Assembly (NCBI RefSeq): GCF_036669915.1
Contig: NC_089325.1
Span: forward strand, 5,841,400-5,905,399
Origin: Pocillopora verrucosa
Lineage: Eukaryota > Cnidaria > Anthozoa > Scleractinia > Pocilloporidae
DNA length: 64,000 bases
Direction of reading: 5' to 3'
Each line of letters opens with the position of its first letter. Position 1 is the stretch's first letter. A program made the position numbers and the translations under genes. The notes under the pieces are model-generated. The model had not been told where the DNA came from and made no database searches. It saw only the letters and a program-made list of their open reading frames with translations. Below, in pieces: positions 51,191 to 62,955 of this stretch.

Positions 51191-53976
51191 AATGCTGCAG
51201 TATCCTCAACATAAAGAAGTTGGCTAAAAACTCAGGAAATTACTGCCACCCCAACATGAGAGCAAGTTTAATCTTAGGCACGCGCGATCCTTCAGCATAC
51301 CGCACTGTGAAACAAACAGATTTAAGAATAGTTTTATTAAGGCTTCATGCGCCCTAGTGACTACTGTTTAAATTATTAGACTTTTAACAATATGATTTCA
51401 AAAGATGTTCATAGTTTTTAAATGTTTTAGACATTACTATATATCATCAGCTGTATTATTCACTTGCTAAGTTTGCCACATTTCAATTAGAATTAGTTTA
51501 AGGAAAATACGTAATTCAGCTCTCAGACGAGCTTGCGATGTATTTCAAGTAAAGAATCTATCTATTTATCTATTGCGAATCAGAGCGCCAAGGGGGTACC
51601 CATTCGCAAGCTCAGTCTCCTCCGGTCTGTTTGTTCATATAAAGGAGCCGTTAAACCACACAAATTGGTAAGGTCACTGGGTTCAAACCCAGTCCGAAGT
51701 TACAGATCGTGTACCGCAGGAAACAACTTTTCTGTGTACTTGCCTCTAATTTCTAATGACATTTGTTCTTTGAGCACACTCCTGCAGTAGCGGAGAACAC
51801 TTAGAGAAAATGCAAAATGTTGTTATTTGGTAGTGTAATGGTTGCCCATCTTAAGATGATAAAACCGGCTCGTTATTTCCAATTTGATTTCTCCCTCCTG
51901 GGTGTTTGTTCACCTCTTGCAAAGAGCGATATGTTATACTGAGCTATGCAAGGTCACTTTGCATGGGAACCGTTCAGTATCAGTAGCTAAATTCATTTCT
52001 TTTTTCTGAGAAAATAAACTATACCTAATTTCCACAATTACTGCAGGACGAAGCTCCGTCCTCACATAATTGCAAATTGAGATATATAAAGGACTTATTC
52101 ATATTTTTTTTTACAAGGAGAACTATGCGTAACTCTAACATTAACCTTGTTTTGTAAGATGCCTAGCTTGGTTTATGACATTAGTTTAGGAACGTTCTAG
52201 TACGACTATCGGTTCCTCTTTCTGGAGGCCACATTAAAAGTCTCGTGCGAAGATAGCTAAATGTGATTTCAGTATTTTGGCCATCCTCTGAAACCATGGC
52301 GTCCTTAATATTTTTGGATTGAATGGTTAGCAGGGGGCGAGAGGAGGCCAACAGACCTTTACATAACAGACATCATAGAGGTGAAGTAATTAATTTACTG
52401 TTATAAATAATAATCGAGATATTTGGTCAATAATCCAAACAAATCTTGTTGCCGTGCAACTCACTGTACTACGGTGGCTCTTCTTAAATTGTTCCTCTAA
52501 CCAGAAAAAAATATGGAAACGTCGACAATAGGCGTTGAAGTGTGTGACTGAACCCTGTTTCACCACATGGAATTATTTAGAGAAATTCACTTGATCGCGT
52601 CCCACAAGTACTAACAAGGGAAAACGTTTAAATCAGGCTCCTCAAGGGAAATATTGCCAGGCTTTTACGGGTCGAAAATCTGAAGGAGGTCACATCATCA
52701 CCCACAGCTGTTTTTGCCAGAACTTTTAACGTTCCGCCATTCCCGGAAAATCATACGTCCGCATGGTTTAAGTCATTGGTGGCCCTAATCTCCCTGCTGT
52801 TCCCTTACGACGACACCTTTGTTACCCTCGATCATTGTCTTTTGTGTATCTTTCTCTCATTTAGCAGCAATCTCTGCAAATCTTCGTTAGCGAATCTTGG
52901 AGAAACGAATTAAACTACCGAGGCCTCTCCGGACTTTATAGATGTTGCTTTAATGAACACTTGTAGATCAATGGAGCACGGAATAATTCGCATCGAGTTT
53001 TACTTTAAAACTGGAGATTCTACATCGAAGGCGTCCGCTCACTGAAAATGTTTGGCGCCTTTATTCCGGACCGAACACCCTTAGTTTTTATTGTTTTTTT
53101 GGGTCAATACTCCGATGCATCTAAATCCTCAAAGTATTTTAATTAATATCCAGAAAGGTTTTGAGAGTGGAGGAGTGTCATTGGTCCTTGCGGTGTTATC
53201 TGTGTATTAAAAAGGTGAATGTGTCGAGGCACTCCCCCATGTAAAGTCTGCTTGGGGGGGGACTCACTGGCAAGTGTTTACAAATTGAAGTGGAGAGAGG
53301 GTACGCATTTCCATCTCTCGCTTAAAGGTCAGCTTTGGAACTTTCGATATCATCTGCTTACGTGAATCAATTTAGTTTGGGGTCTTGATCGAGTGAAAGA
53401 ATATCATTTCCAGCCCAAAGTGGGCTAGTGCTTGGCTGGAAGCTCAATAGGATGGAATCGATTGGTTCGTATCATTAAGAAATTTTGGGAAAAGAATGAC
53501 TACAATTGATGATGAATTAGCATGCTATTGTTAATGTTATTGTTCGTGTTAAGTCTTTAGTGGTAATGCCCCATTTTAGAGAAGTTTGAATGATTTCGCT
53601 GTGTCACCTGTTATTCCAAAATAAATTATTATTATCAGTGGTGTTACTGAGTCAATTGGATTTTAATGAAGCATTTGAGTTTATTTTTAAGAATGACTAT
53701 CCTGATTTATTCAATTTAAACCATGGATATTGCATTTCTAATCCTCTATGGCTTTACTTCACCTCAGTAATCAGTTCATGTACCATATGACTATAAGTGG
53801 AATCTGTTGAGCTTTCTTTTTTTCATTCATTTATTTATCTATTCATTTTCTCCCCCTCACGGTGGGGAGAAGAGATGAAGACAAAAATTAAATATAAACT
53901 TGAGATCAGCTGTAAAATATATGTTTTCCCAATATTTCGGTTCGGGAACTGATGAACCTGTCATAAGGAGCTTAGG
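51191..53976. other. Insert remainder and right part of duplication; no gene
   Basis: 51677-51692 is a tRNA-like T-arm. 52195-53380 is duplicated at 58555-59769. 53381-53976 is single-copy in this window. Open frames are short and featureless. Confidence 0.4.
51677..51692 (+). other. tRNA-like T-arm / B-box sequence
   Basis: CTGGG-TTCAAA-CCCAG forms a perfect 5-bp stem and contains GGTTCAAACC, which fits the RNA polymerase III B box. No matching A box or cloverleaf could be drawn upstream, so it is not a tRNA gene; a tRNA-derived SINE fragment is possible. Confidence 0.35.
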
Positions 53977-54272
53977 AAAAAATGAATGGTTCATTAGACC
54001 ATCAACTGACCATCATGTGTTGAATGTTGTAGCTCAATGGTTCAATTTGACTCTTGCGTGGAAAAAGGCAATATGTCGAGACCTGTAATCGTGATATGGG
54101 ATAACATGATTGGTCAGTAGATATCTTGCTCTGTGAGTCACTTTATCATATGGCTAGCAGCGCACGCGGGCAAGATGAAGTGACTCACACGCAAGAGTCA
54201 AATTGAACCATTGAGCTACAACATTCAACACATGATGGTCAGTTGATGGCCTAATGAACCATTCGTTTTTTT
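53977..54272. repeat. Palindromic element with ~83-bp arms
   Basis: The left arm AAAAAATGAATGGTTCATTA...GACTCTTGCGTG (53977-54059) recurs inverted at 54190-54272 with only about two mismatches, around a 130-bp centre that itself has a smaller inverted repeat (TGTGAGTCACTTT / AAGTGACTCACA). The arms cover the short open frames seen here. Confidence 0.85.
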
Positions 54273-55264
54273 CTTGATGCTTGATGGCCCACCTTCGCCC
54301 GCTTGGAATTCCCCGTATTGATCCCACGCAAGAAACCTACAAAGTTCGTAACTTTTGGACAATGTTGGCATATACATAGAAAAAATAACGACCCTCTTGG
54401 GTTATTGTGCTGCAAACACAGTTGGCTTTCACTATCGGCTCTCGAAATAAACAGCCATTCTTGATTCTTATCAAAGCGAAATCTTTTGCTATGCAATGAA
54501 TCCTTTAATAGTTAAGCCAAGAGAATATAAACTCTCTTGACCAAGCTTGTATGGTCAAGATTACTGGATATTAGCCTCGTTCTTTTTCTACTTTTTTATG
54601 GACCGAGACTTCATCTCAGTGCATAAAAAAAGCGAAAAAAAAAAAAAAAGAACTCGGCCATATCCAGCCATTTTGATCTCACGCTTGGTCAATAACGCAT
54701 ATGAATATATGTAAGAAACATTGAGAGAACGATTAACGTAACGAGATATATTGTTTGTTTGTACAGTGCAGAAGTGATTTTGTTGATTGACGGACACGTG
54801 AGCCTTGTAAGTTTACAACAATATATCCTATGCAGACCCGTACAAATCTGGCAAGGGAAGACAGTACAAAAAATGCACTTTCGAGCCCGGAATTTGTCTA
54901 ACGTATAAGTCGGAGGACTTCCATTCCTTGTAATTCGGTTCATGAAGTGTTAACTTCAGCACTGATGACAGAAGTATATCTCCAAAATCTGTTACACTTT
55001 AGAGTCTGAGCCAATGATATAAAGAAGCTATTGGTCAGCGTCTCATTGCTTTTGCGTCCGTCATTTGATGCCAAAAGCACATCAGCATCAGTATAAGGTT
55101 TTGTAGCCAATGCTTCTCAACCTACGTCTTTAGCACATAAAAAGACGCTGATTAATATCAGTGAGCCCGCAATATGCCATAAATATTGGTCAGAGGATTC
55201 TTTGGTGCAACAGCTGTCACTTTCACATCTCAATGTCAGCGCAGTTTAACGATTGCATAGGAGC
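54273..55264. other. Intergenic, no supported gene
   Basis: AT-rich sequence with a small hairpin (CTTGACCA / TGGTCAAG, about 54537-54560). No recognisable gene or second copy within the window. Confidence 0.4.
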
Positions 55265-55412
55265 CTTATTACATTTAGGACCGAACGTTATTACATTTAG
55301 GGCTTTATTACATTTATGACCAAATGTTATTACATTTAGGACTTCATTACATTTAGGACTTCATTACTTTAGGACTTCATTACATTTAGGACAGTTATTA
55401 CATTTAGGACTT
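55265..55412. repeat. Tandem array of TTACATTTAGGACTTCA units
   Basis: Eight to nine units of ~17 bp with the invariant core TTACATTTAGG. Inverse complement CCTAAATGTAATAA recalls the TTTTGTAATAAC core of the intron array at 19037-19260. Confidence 0.85.
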
Positions 55413-55889
55413 CAACAATGGCATGCAATTTCGCATAAAAATAATATTTAATACGTTTTGATGTTTTGGTTCAACATCAAAAGCATGCTTTTTAAATTAG
55501 ATCGGTTCAAATATTTTTGCTTTTCTACCATATTAAAAAGTTGTCAACGAGGTCAGTTAACAATGGATGAAAATATTTTAGGATGGAAATGAAATTGGAA
55601 ACCACCAAATCAGCAAATAAGTTAACTTTTTACCCCGAGTCCTGCACGCTTCGTATATTTGTCATAAGCACACAACTTGTTTTTGCAACAAAAAGGCGGA
55701 AAGAGCGGAAAAGTTGTCGACAAGGTCATTTAATAATGGATGAGAATCCCTCCTAGCAAAACATTCGATAAAAATAAATGTCAGTATCATTTAAGAACGA
55801 AGTGAAAGTGGAAACCAAGAAGTTTCATCGTTCAGTACGTACGTGTTCCACAGTTCTTGTTGGCCAAACAACCAGGGTGATTATAAACA
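55413..55889. repeat. Mosaic repeat shared with 59870-60200 and 61520-61592
   Basis: Blocks TAATACGTTTTGATGTTTTG, CTTTTCTACCATATTAAAAA and AATCAGCAAATAAGTTAACT recur near 59910-60115. The last block, TTGTTGGCCAAACAACCAGG followed by GTGATTATAAAC, recurs at 61559-61592. Within the segment, AAAAGTTGTCRACRAGGTCA occurs twice. Confidence 0.75.
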
Positions 55890-56390
55890 AACTCGAAATA
55901 GTCATCAAAGTCTAGGCCATTTAGACCAAACACTGTCATGTAGTATTCCACTACAGATAGGTATGCTCTTCGATGTTGAAGTGTGTTCCAGTTTAGCAAT
56001 ATATATCGTTCTTCATATGATATCTCGCGTAGTTTTTGACCGAAAGCGATTCTCGATGCTCTTCGTTGTACTTTTTCGATTGCCAACTTATCTTCAACTA
56101 AATAGGGCGACCATACCAGGTATGCGTATTCTAGGATTGGTCTAACCAAGGACTTATAGAGCATAGAGAAAATTTCTCTGTTGTTGCTACCAACTGTACA
56201 TTTCAGTAGGCCCACCACCTTGATGCTTTAGTTACAATTGCGTCCACGTGGTTCGACCAGGATAAGTCTCTTGACACATGAGCACCCAGGTCCTTGCACG
56301 AGTTAACTGACTCTAATTCTGTATTTGACAGATGATGAGGATGTTTACTTCCCACTTCGCTGCTAGTGCAAAGAATGCTGCTCAATCTAT
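55883..56390 (-). mobile_element. CR1-like LINE fragment (reverse transcriptase C-terminal part)
   Basis: Minus-strand frames read NSCKDLGAHVSRDLSWSNHV and, after a one-base frameshift near 56215, REIFSMLYKSLVRPILEYAY, EKVQRRASRIAFGQKL and LNGLDFDDYFEFVYNH. These are the 3' end of a non-LTR reverse transcriptase and its extension. The coding match ends at GATTATAAAC (55880-55889), exactly where the neighbouring mosaic repeat ends. Truncated at both sides. Confidence 0.8.
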
Positions 56391-57248
56391 CGTTTTATTA
56401 TGTTGCCAAGTTCGGCTAGATTGCTTTGTTGTTGTGTGAATACAGATGAAAAATATGAGTTCACCTTCTTAAGGGAAAGTGTGTAACATCTTCTGGTGGA
56501 AAAAATGTCAAGTTAATTTTTGGGGTTTTCGAACATTTACAGGAAACTGGGCCTATTTGCCTTTTATCGAGAACCAAATGAACAACATAAAAATAACAAT
56601 TCGCGCTTTCCATTAGTTAGCTGGCGTACATTCGTCACCGGGGATTGTTTAAAAAATCCAGGGAAGCTTTCAAATCGTAACGCACAAAACGTGCATATAT
56701 TTTTAGTATGTTTAGCATTTTTAGTTTTCAAAGAACTGAATAATACCATACTGAAGAACTGACTGTCTAACTTAATGAGGCTACGCCCTTGTTCGCATCT
56801 GATAAAGAAACAAAACCGAAACAGGAGAACGTAACTGCTCAGTTGTTTTACTATAAGTTTGTTTGAAACATCGAATATAGTCGAGGAGCTACGGCTCTTC
56901 ACTTAGGAGAGTTAATATACATCGGGTTGTCTTTTAAATCGGGGAAAAATTATAGCTCTAGATTTGGTTGTTTTTTCGTGCGGCTTCGCGATATGTTACA
57001 TCCATTTTGAGGTACTAGTGATCGTTGCGATATAATTAGCTTTCAGAAGTGCGATTTATCCATTAATCGAGCTGATTTTTGCCCCTGATCGCTTCTTTTG
57101 ATTTGAAGTCGATCTCGAGGTGCGCACATCGTTCGATTTTGAACTTCATACAATTGCAAAATTGCCCTCAAGCCGTTGTAAATTTCCTATAAGAGATGAT
57201 ATGTTATGTTCATAGGTAACTTTTTTCTTACTCAGTTGCTAGTAAAGG

Positions 57249-57508
57249 ATGCATTCTAAAAGATTGGCAGTCGTTGAGGTCGCAAATACTTCCTATCCTG
57301 CCGGGCAAAGAAGACATCAAAGAAGGTTCCTTCCTGACTGATCTCTGGGTAGAGTCAGCGAGAAGGCTACCAGATACACCGTGGGGCTGTGCAACTGTGG
57401 GGCTGTAAAATGTCTCGGTGAGATAAAGGCTTCAAGTTTTTGACGCCAGAGCAACAGAAGTCGAGGGAAAAGGAATTATCTCCTATTTTAAGTGAGCTTT
57501 GGCGTTAA
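57249..57508 (+). pseudogene. Decayed duplicate of the SET-domain gene
   Basis: Starts with the same ATGCATTCTAAAAGATTGGC and ends with the same AGTGAGCTTTGGCGTTAA as the intact gene. It has single-base deletions (for example CAAATACTTCC for CAAATAATTTCC) and loses the central part between the TACACCGT block and the Cys-rich post-SET end, including RYMNHSC and GEDITFDY. It cannot make an active methyltransferase. Confidence 0.9.
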
Positions 57509-58490
57509 CTTTAAACTTAAAATTATTGATATCGTGAAGGAATCGCAAGTGACTATATTTCCTCTGTCTTCATTATTGCTTGTTTTTTGTGACCATCGCG
57601 CAGAATGCCTATTGATCTCGAGACATTCATTTCCACACTGCCTATCTGAAATGTTTTTTAGACGTTTCGTATCTGTAGAACACTGATTGGTCAAAGAATA
57701 CGCCCCTTTTTTTTTCCTCAGGGTACATTGCTTCTGTCATTAGCATGACAAGGTGGGACTAACTAACAAAAAGGGCTTAGAAAGTCGTTGTTTATGATAT
57801 TGTTATAAAAATGACACATACGTCATTTTCAAGGTTAAGAGATATTCCTTATCAAACTTCTTTTTGATTTATTTGATCTGTCTTCATCCTCTGCTTCGAG
57901 GCATGGATATATATCAATCGTTCTTAAGGGAATACGCAGGACTTGTTTCTTTCATGCTAATGAGACGCATAATATTCTCGTGACCTGTTTAGTCTCGTGC
58001 TTCGGAAAAATACAACGCAACTAGCAAAATATGGGCCTAGCATATGGTAAGCCATCGAATAAGGTGTAGGTATTGTACTATTATTAAACAATGTGATATT
58101 GGGGGACAATATACCTCTTTCAGAATAAAGTAATAAATGTCTTACATGCCTGACTTTTATCTCAGGTAGAGTTTTCATAGATCTGGTGAGTCACCTCAAT
58201 GACGAAAAAAAAGAAAGATCTATCACGTATATTTACAACAGATGGCGGTTGTGTAAAAACGGTGTTCCTTATTTTTTTTTTAAACGTTTCAATAATCGAC
58301 TCTTCTTTTCCCACCCGTTTTCTACTAATCTTTCGTCAAAAACTGCTGGTCTTTCAAATTGAGTATACCCGTTTTCACAGAACAACGATTGACGTCGGAA
58401 ATTCACATTTCTTTTGGGGTCCTAAATAGCGAAAAACGTGTCCTCAGATGACAATTACAAACTTTTGTTTTGAAAGGGAATTGTTCAAAA
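57509..58490. other. Non-coding part of right duplication
   Basis: Aligns with 49042-49970 of the left copy. It has an extra ~60 bp near 57755-57820 (AAAGGGCTTAGAAAGTCGTT). No gene is supported. Confidence 0.5.
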
Positions 58491-59152
58491 TCTTTCGGCC
58501 GAATAACGATAGCTCAGATTGGGTCAGTTTCCTGTAATCCTGTTCTAACGATATCCAGGAGGCCAAGGGAAAAGTCTCGTGGAAGATAAAATTGTATTTC
58601 AGTATTTTGTCTCCGAACCATGGCTCATTAATGTTTTGCCGGGGATTATGGTGTCGAGAGAGGCCAACAATAGACATTTACATACCAGACATCATAGAGT
58701 TGAGGGATTTGAAGTTTTCCCTTTTTATACGTGACGCGTGAATTTCTCTAAAATTCATGTGTGAAACAGGGTTCCGTCCACACTTCAACGCATTGTCGAC
58801 GTCTCCAAATTTTTTTCTGATTTCACCATTTCAGTGATTTGAACAGATTTGTCTGGATTTTGACCAAATATCTCTATCATAACAGTATTAATACCTTCAA
58901 CTCTATGATGTCTGGTATGTAAATGTCTATTGTTGGCCTCTCTCGACACCATAATCCCAAAACATTAATGAGCCATGGTTCGGAGACAAAATACTGAAAT
59001 ACAATTTTATCTTCCACGAGACTTTTCCCTTGGCCTCCTGGATATCGTTAGAACAGGATTACAGGAAACTGACCCAATCTGAGCTATCGTTATTCGGCCG
59101 AAAGATTTAGAGAAATTCACACGTCACGTATAAAAAGGGAAAACTTCAAATC
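58491..59152. repeat. Inversion flanked by inverted duplications
   Basis: 58491-58703 recurs as a nearly exact reverse complement at 58897-59105; the only clear difference is a 4-base indel. A second pair, 58705-58753 and 59106-59152, is also inverted relative to each other. The middle (58754-58896) runs opposite to its counterpart in the left copy (about 52390-52585). The order is therefore A, B', C', A', B instead of A, C, B. Confidence 0.88.
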
Positions 59153-59770
59153 CTTCAAGTCAAGTTCAGGTAAATATTGTTTCAGAACTTTACGTTCGCC
59201 ATTCTGTAAAATCATACGTCGCATATTAAGTTGGCCCTAATCTTGCGTCCCTTAGAGACCCTTTGTTACCCTCGATCATCGGACTTTGTAATTCATTTAG
59301 CTGCAATCGCAAATCGTAATCTTGGAGAAACTGATTAAAACCAGCCTCTACTTTAAGATGTTGCTTTAATGAACACTTGTAGATCAATGGAGCACGGAAT
59401 AATTCGGCACAAGGTTTGCTTTAAAACTGGAGATTCTACAACGAAGGCGTCAGCTCGCTGAAAATTGTTTGGCGCCTTTATTCAGACCGAAAAACCATTA
59501 TTTTATTGTTTCTTTTGTCAATACTCGACATCTAAATCCTCAAAGTATTTTGAAATAATAGAAAGGTTTGAGATGGAGGGTGTCATTGTCTTGCGGTGTT
59601 ATCTGTGTATTAAAAATGTGAATGTGTCGAGGCACTCCCACACGTAAGTCTGCTTGACTCACTGGCAAGTTTAAAATTGAAGTGGAGAGAGGGTACGTCA
59701 TTCGCGCTTAAAGGTCAGTTTGGAAACTTTCAATATCATCTGCTTTACGTGAATCAATTTAGTTTGTCAC

Positions 59771-60900
59771 CTACTTGTAATTTCTACACCCAAAGTTTAG
59801 TTAACTGTTAAAATAGCTTGAGGATTTTTCCAGAAGCCTGCGTGGTTGCTCTTTGACTTAATTTCAGTGCGGTAAAAGGTGTGTAATTTCGCATGAAAAT
59901 AAAATTGAATACGTTTTGATCTTTTGGTTTAACATCAAAAGCATGTTTTTTAGGTTGGATCGGTTCAAATTTTTCATGCTTTTCTACCATATTAAAAAGT
60001 TGTCGACAAGGTCGGTTAATAATGGATGAGAATTCCTCCTTGCAAAATAAATGTCAGTATCATTTGGGATCGAAATGAGAGTGGAAACCAAGAAATCAGC
60101 AAATAAGTTAACTTTTTTACCCAGAGTTCTGCACGTTTCATGTATTTGTCATAGGCGCACAACTTGTTTTGCAACAAAATTGCGGGAAGAGTTGAAAACA
60201 GGTGTTCCTCTTGCTTCGAGAGCACGAAAATACACACGCCTGAGGTGTGTGAAATACTTTCGTATGCCACCAGCCAGTATTTCTTTTAAGGCGACGACAA
60301 GTACGAACTGGACGAGGAACGGTAATGTTCATTTGAGAAACAAGCAATAATAGAAGGCTAGCCAAATTAAAAACTCGTCTCCTCCTGGCGGCGAGGTTAT
60401 TTAATGCTAACTGCATTTTGAGTCGCCTTGAGTCTACCCTCCTTCATCACACTTGCGAGACAAATAAGCTCTTCATTTCCACAATTTGTATTTCCCGCGT
60501 TTTTTCCGCCATTTTGGTAAGCAATAATCGCTGATCGCAATAGAGTCATGTATATTTTTCCAATTACGTTCGACTTAATTAGGTTCGACGTTTGAATCAA
60601 CTGCCGACCTTAATTGTTTGGGTCGACCCAAGTTGGTACTGGGTTCGATACATGTAAAGCTCGACTTTTGAACCGGGCCTAAATTAGCTTACCTTTGGAG
60701 ACAACAAAGTCGACATTGTTTGTTGACAACCTAGCAAATAATCGGGTAAAGAAAAAAACTCGGGAGATCAGTGCCAAGGTAACCATATCTATTGCATTGT
60801 AAATTAAAAGATGGTACTGCACTGCTTCGAATTCTTTCTCGAAAAATCTCAGGACCTGAAGAAACAGTGTGATGGAAGTAGGTTTGCATATTGGAATCTT
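59771..60900. other. Repeat debris, no supported gene
   Basis: 59870-60200 matches the mosaic at 55413-55850. 60540-60700 has repeated GGTCGACC/TTCGAC motifs typical of a small decayed element. No gene is supported. Confidence 0.45.
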
Positions 60901-61098
60901 TTAAGCCTTTAATCCCTGAGATCAAATATTTTTTCCTTACAATATCACTCTTGAACCACACATTAAAGTCACTAAAATAAAGAAAATGATCACCAACTTA
61001 AGAAGCTCTCGATTGTTAAACAAATTCTCTTTGTCAGCACCTTAGGAAATGTATAGTATGGAGAATATGCATACTGATGCTAAGGCGGAAAGGGTTAA
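60901..61098. repeat. TTAACCCTTT-type MITE, distal copy
   Basis: 198 bp from TTAAGCCTTTAATCCCTGAG to GGCGGAAAGGGTTAA, with GATCACCAACTTAAG, AAACAAATTCTCTTTGTCAG and GGAGAATATGCATACTGATG. It has the same orientation as the copy at 12179. Confidence 0.8.
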
Positions 61099-62955
61099 TA
61101 CACCTGCTTACATAAATCACTCAGTAAGGGTGGGTGCACGTTGCTCTTGAGTTATCAGGTAGTACCAGTGCTTCACTTTAAAAAACTTGAAGACCTACAG
61201 TGTGAGGGCTGCAAGGCTAAGATTCTAACTCTACAGCACAACTAGCTCCTCTAGAACACAGGCGACTAGGCCTGCCAATCTTATTTGCAAATTATGTCCG
61301 ACTCGTGTCCGTTGAAAGCATTTCAAATATCGGTTTGGTCGCGAGAACTTCAGCTTTGTTTAAAGGATTAAGAGTTTAATTTTCATTTATTGGTGAACCA
61401 ATGGACATAGCGCTAATTGTTAATTTAGTGTAGGGAACGAAATTAACGTGGAAAAGCTTTAGATACCAATCGCTGCCTATGCTGGAAAGGCGCGTTGTTC
61501 TTTCGGAACACGAGGTAATTGAGAAAGTTTCATTGTTCAGCACGTGTTCCTCAGTTCTTGTTGGCCAAACAACCAGGGTGATTATAAACATCAGCTCTAA
61601 GCATTTAAAAGGTTGTCACACAGTTTATATTCAGTCTTACTTTGTTATCTTCATTTTGAAATCACTGGTGGTCCATGCAATCTGATTAGCTCTCATTGGT
61701 GCGATTTATTCATGAATCGCACCATTTTATGCGCTCTAAATCACATCACATCCCAGCCAATGAAACAGCTCTGCTAAACACAACCACCAATCACATTTCA
61801 AGAGTTGTTTAAAGAAACCAATCAAATTACAGGAAAATGAAAGACAAATTTTGCAACTTTTTAAAAACCAGCTCAAAACTGGTCAATTCTAGATCAATAA
61901 ATATTTGTACAAACTAAAAAACCTGTATTCTTGCTACTGCATTGTACGATTTCAAAGTAGGTGTCATGACTGGTAATTGAACTTAGTGTCGTGCAAGTTT
62001 TGTCTGAAATCATCCTTGTGATTTCAAATCACGCATATGATTTTAGACCGAATTGCACTCCACTCAGTTCAATTACCGTTATATATCTTTAATAATTTTT
62101 GAATGTTTTAACTCGCTTTAGCACTTTTGAGCTTTGAAGTATTCGAACCGCACGTGGCTTCTTTACTGACCGTCAAGTGAACATCCACAATCAACCCTGT
62201 TCAGTATGAAGGCTTTAAGTAAAACCAATAGCCTTCAAACGTGTACGTCTCAAACTAGAAAAATAAGGTAAAATATGTATTTGTGAAAAATCCTTTAAAG
62301 AGTTTAGCTCGATAGTGATACTAAGCTTAGCCAAATGCAAGGAACCAATGGTGCCTTCTTTGGAACGACATTATAAAAAATTTTATTTTTATTAAAACGA
62401 CGTTTTTTCTTTGTTATTTGTTGCTGTTGCACCCTATAAAAATGGTCTTTAAGTTGAAAGAGGCCACCAAATATTTATTCGAACGGAGAGAAAAACACCA
62501 AAGGTTAATTAAAGGGAAAGAGTGCAATTTTCAGTTTGGGCCCAATCTGTCGATCGTTCTTTTTACTCATAGTTTGATCTCATGTTTTTACTCTCAAATG
62601 GTAAGTTGATAAAATTTATCGTGTTTGGCGCGAAATTATTCTTGGTTATTTTTCTGCGGGCATTATATTATCTGTTTCGAGATGTGGATAGTTTTCGGAG
62701 AGCGATGCTCGAGAGAAACTGTGAGCTTGTTTACTCTCCTTCAAATGCGTTTGCAATGCGCAAAAAAATATTTATGAACAACTGTTTGATGTGAGGGATG
62801 TTTACTTTTCACTGTTCTTTGGTACAACTTTATGAACAAACAAACAGGCCATTTTTTCTGTAACAGTAACCAAAGTATTGTAGTAATAGTAGTATTATAA
62901 GTAATAATCACTTTCCAGGACACTTACTCTTAAACACTTAATTACAGAACCAAAG
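61099..62955. other. Upstream region of the toxin-like gene
   Basis: 61520-61592 and 61652-62086 are dispersed repeats. 62087-62955 probably holds the promoter and 5' UTR of the gene starting at 62956. ACTTAATTACAG at 62935-62946 is a good splice acceptor 9 bp before its ATG, so a 5' UTR intron is likely. Small frames at 62418-62794 are featureless. Confidence 0.45.
61652..62086. repeat. Dispersed repeat, copy B (inverted relative to copy A)
   Basis: Reverse complement of 35668-36122 over its whole length, ending CAGTTCAATTACCGTTATAT. Shared blocks include GAATTGCACTCCACTCAG and CCAATCAAATTACAGGAAAA. Non-coding. Confidence 0.75.

Larger units (their letters stand above)
47958..53380. repeat. 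Segmental duplication, left copy
   Basis: From ACATTTACAGGAAACTAGGC to about GTGAATCAATTTAGTTTG this segment matches 56531-59770 in the same orientation. Large blocks line up: 47965-50017 with 56538-58540, and about 52195-53380 with 58555-59769. About 2.2 kb (50018-52195) is absent from the right copy and holds the Penelope-like remnant. The left copy has the intact SET gene and fewer small deletions, so it looks like the older form. Confidence 0.85.
56531..59770. repeat. Segmental duplication, right copy
   Basis: Direct copy of 47958-53380 lacking the 2.2-kb insert. It carries ~125 bp near 56598-56722 that the left copy lacks. It differs mostly by many one- to few-base deletions and contains a rearranged inverted block (58491-59152). 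Divergence is uneven along its length. Confidence 0.85.
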
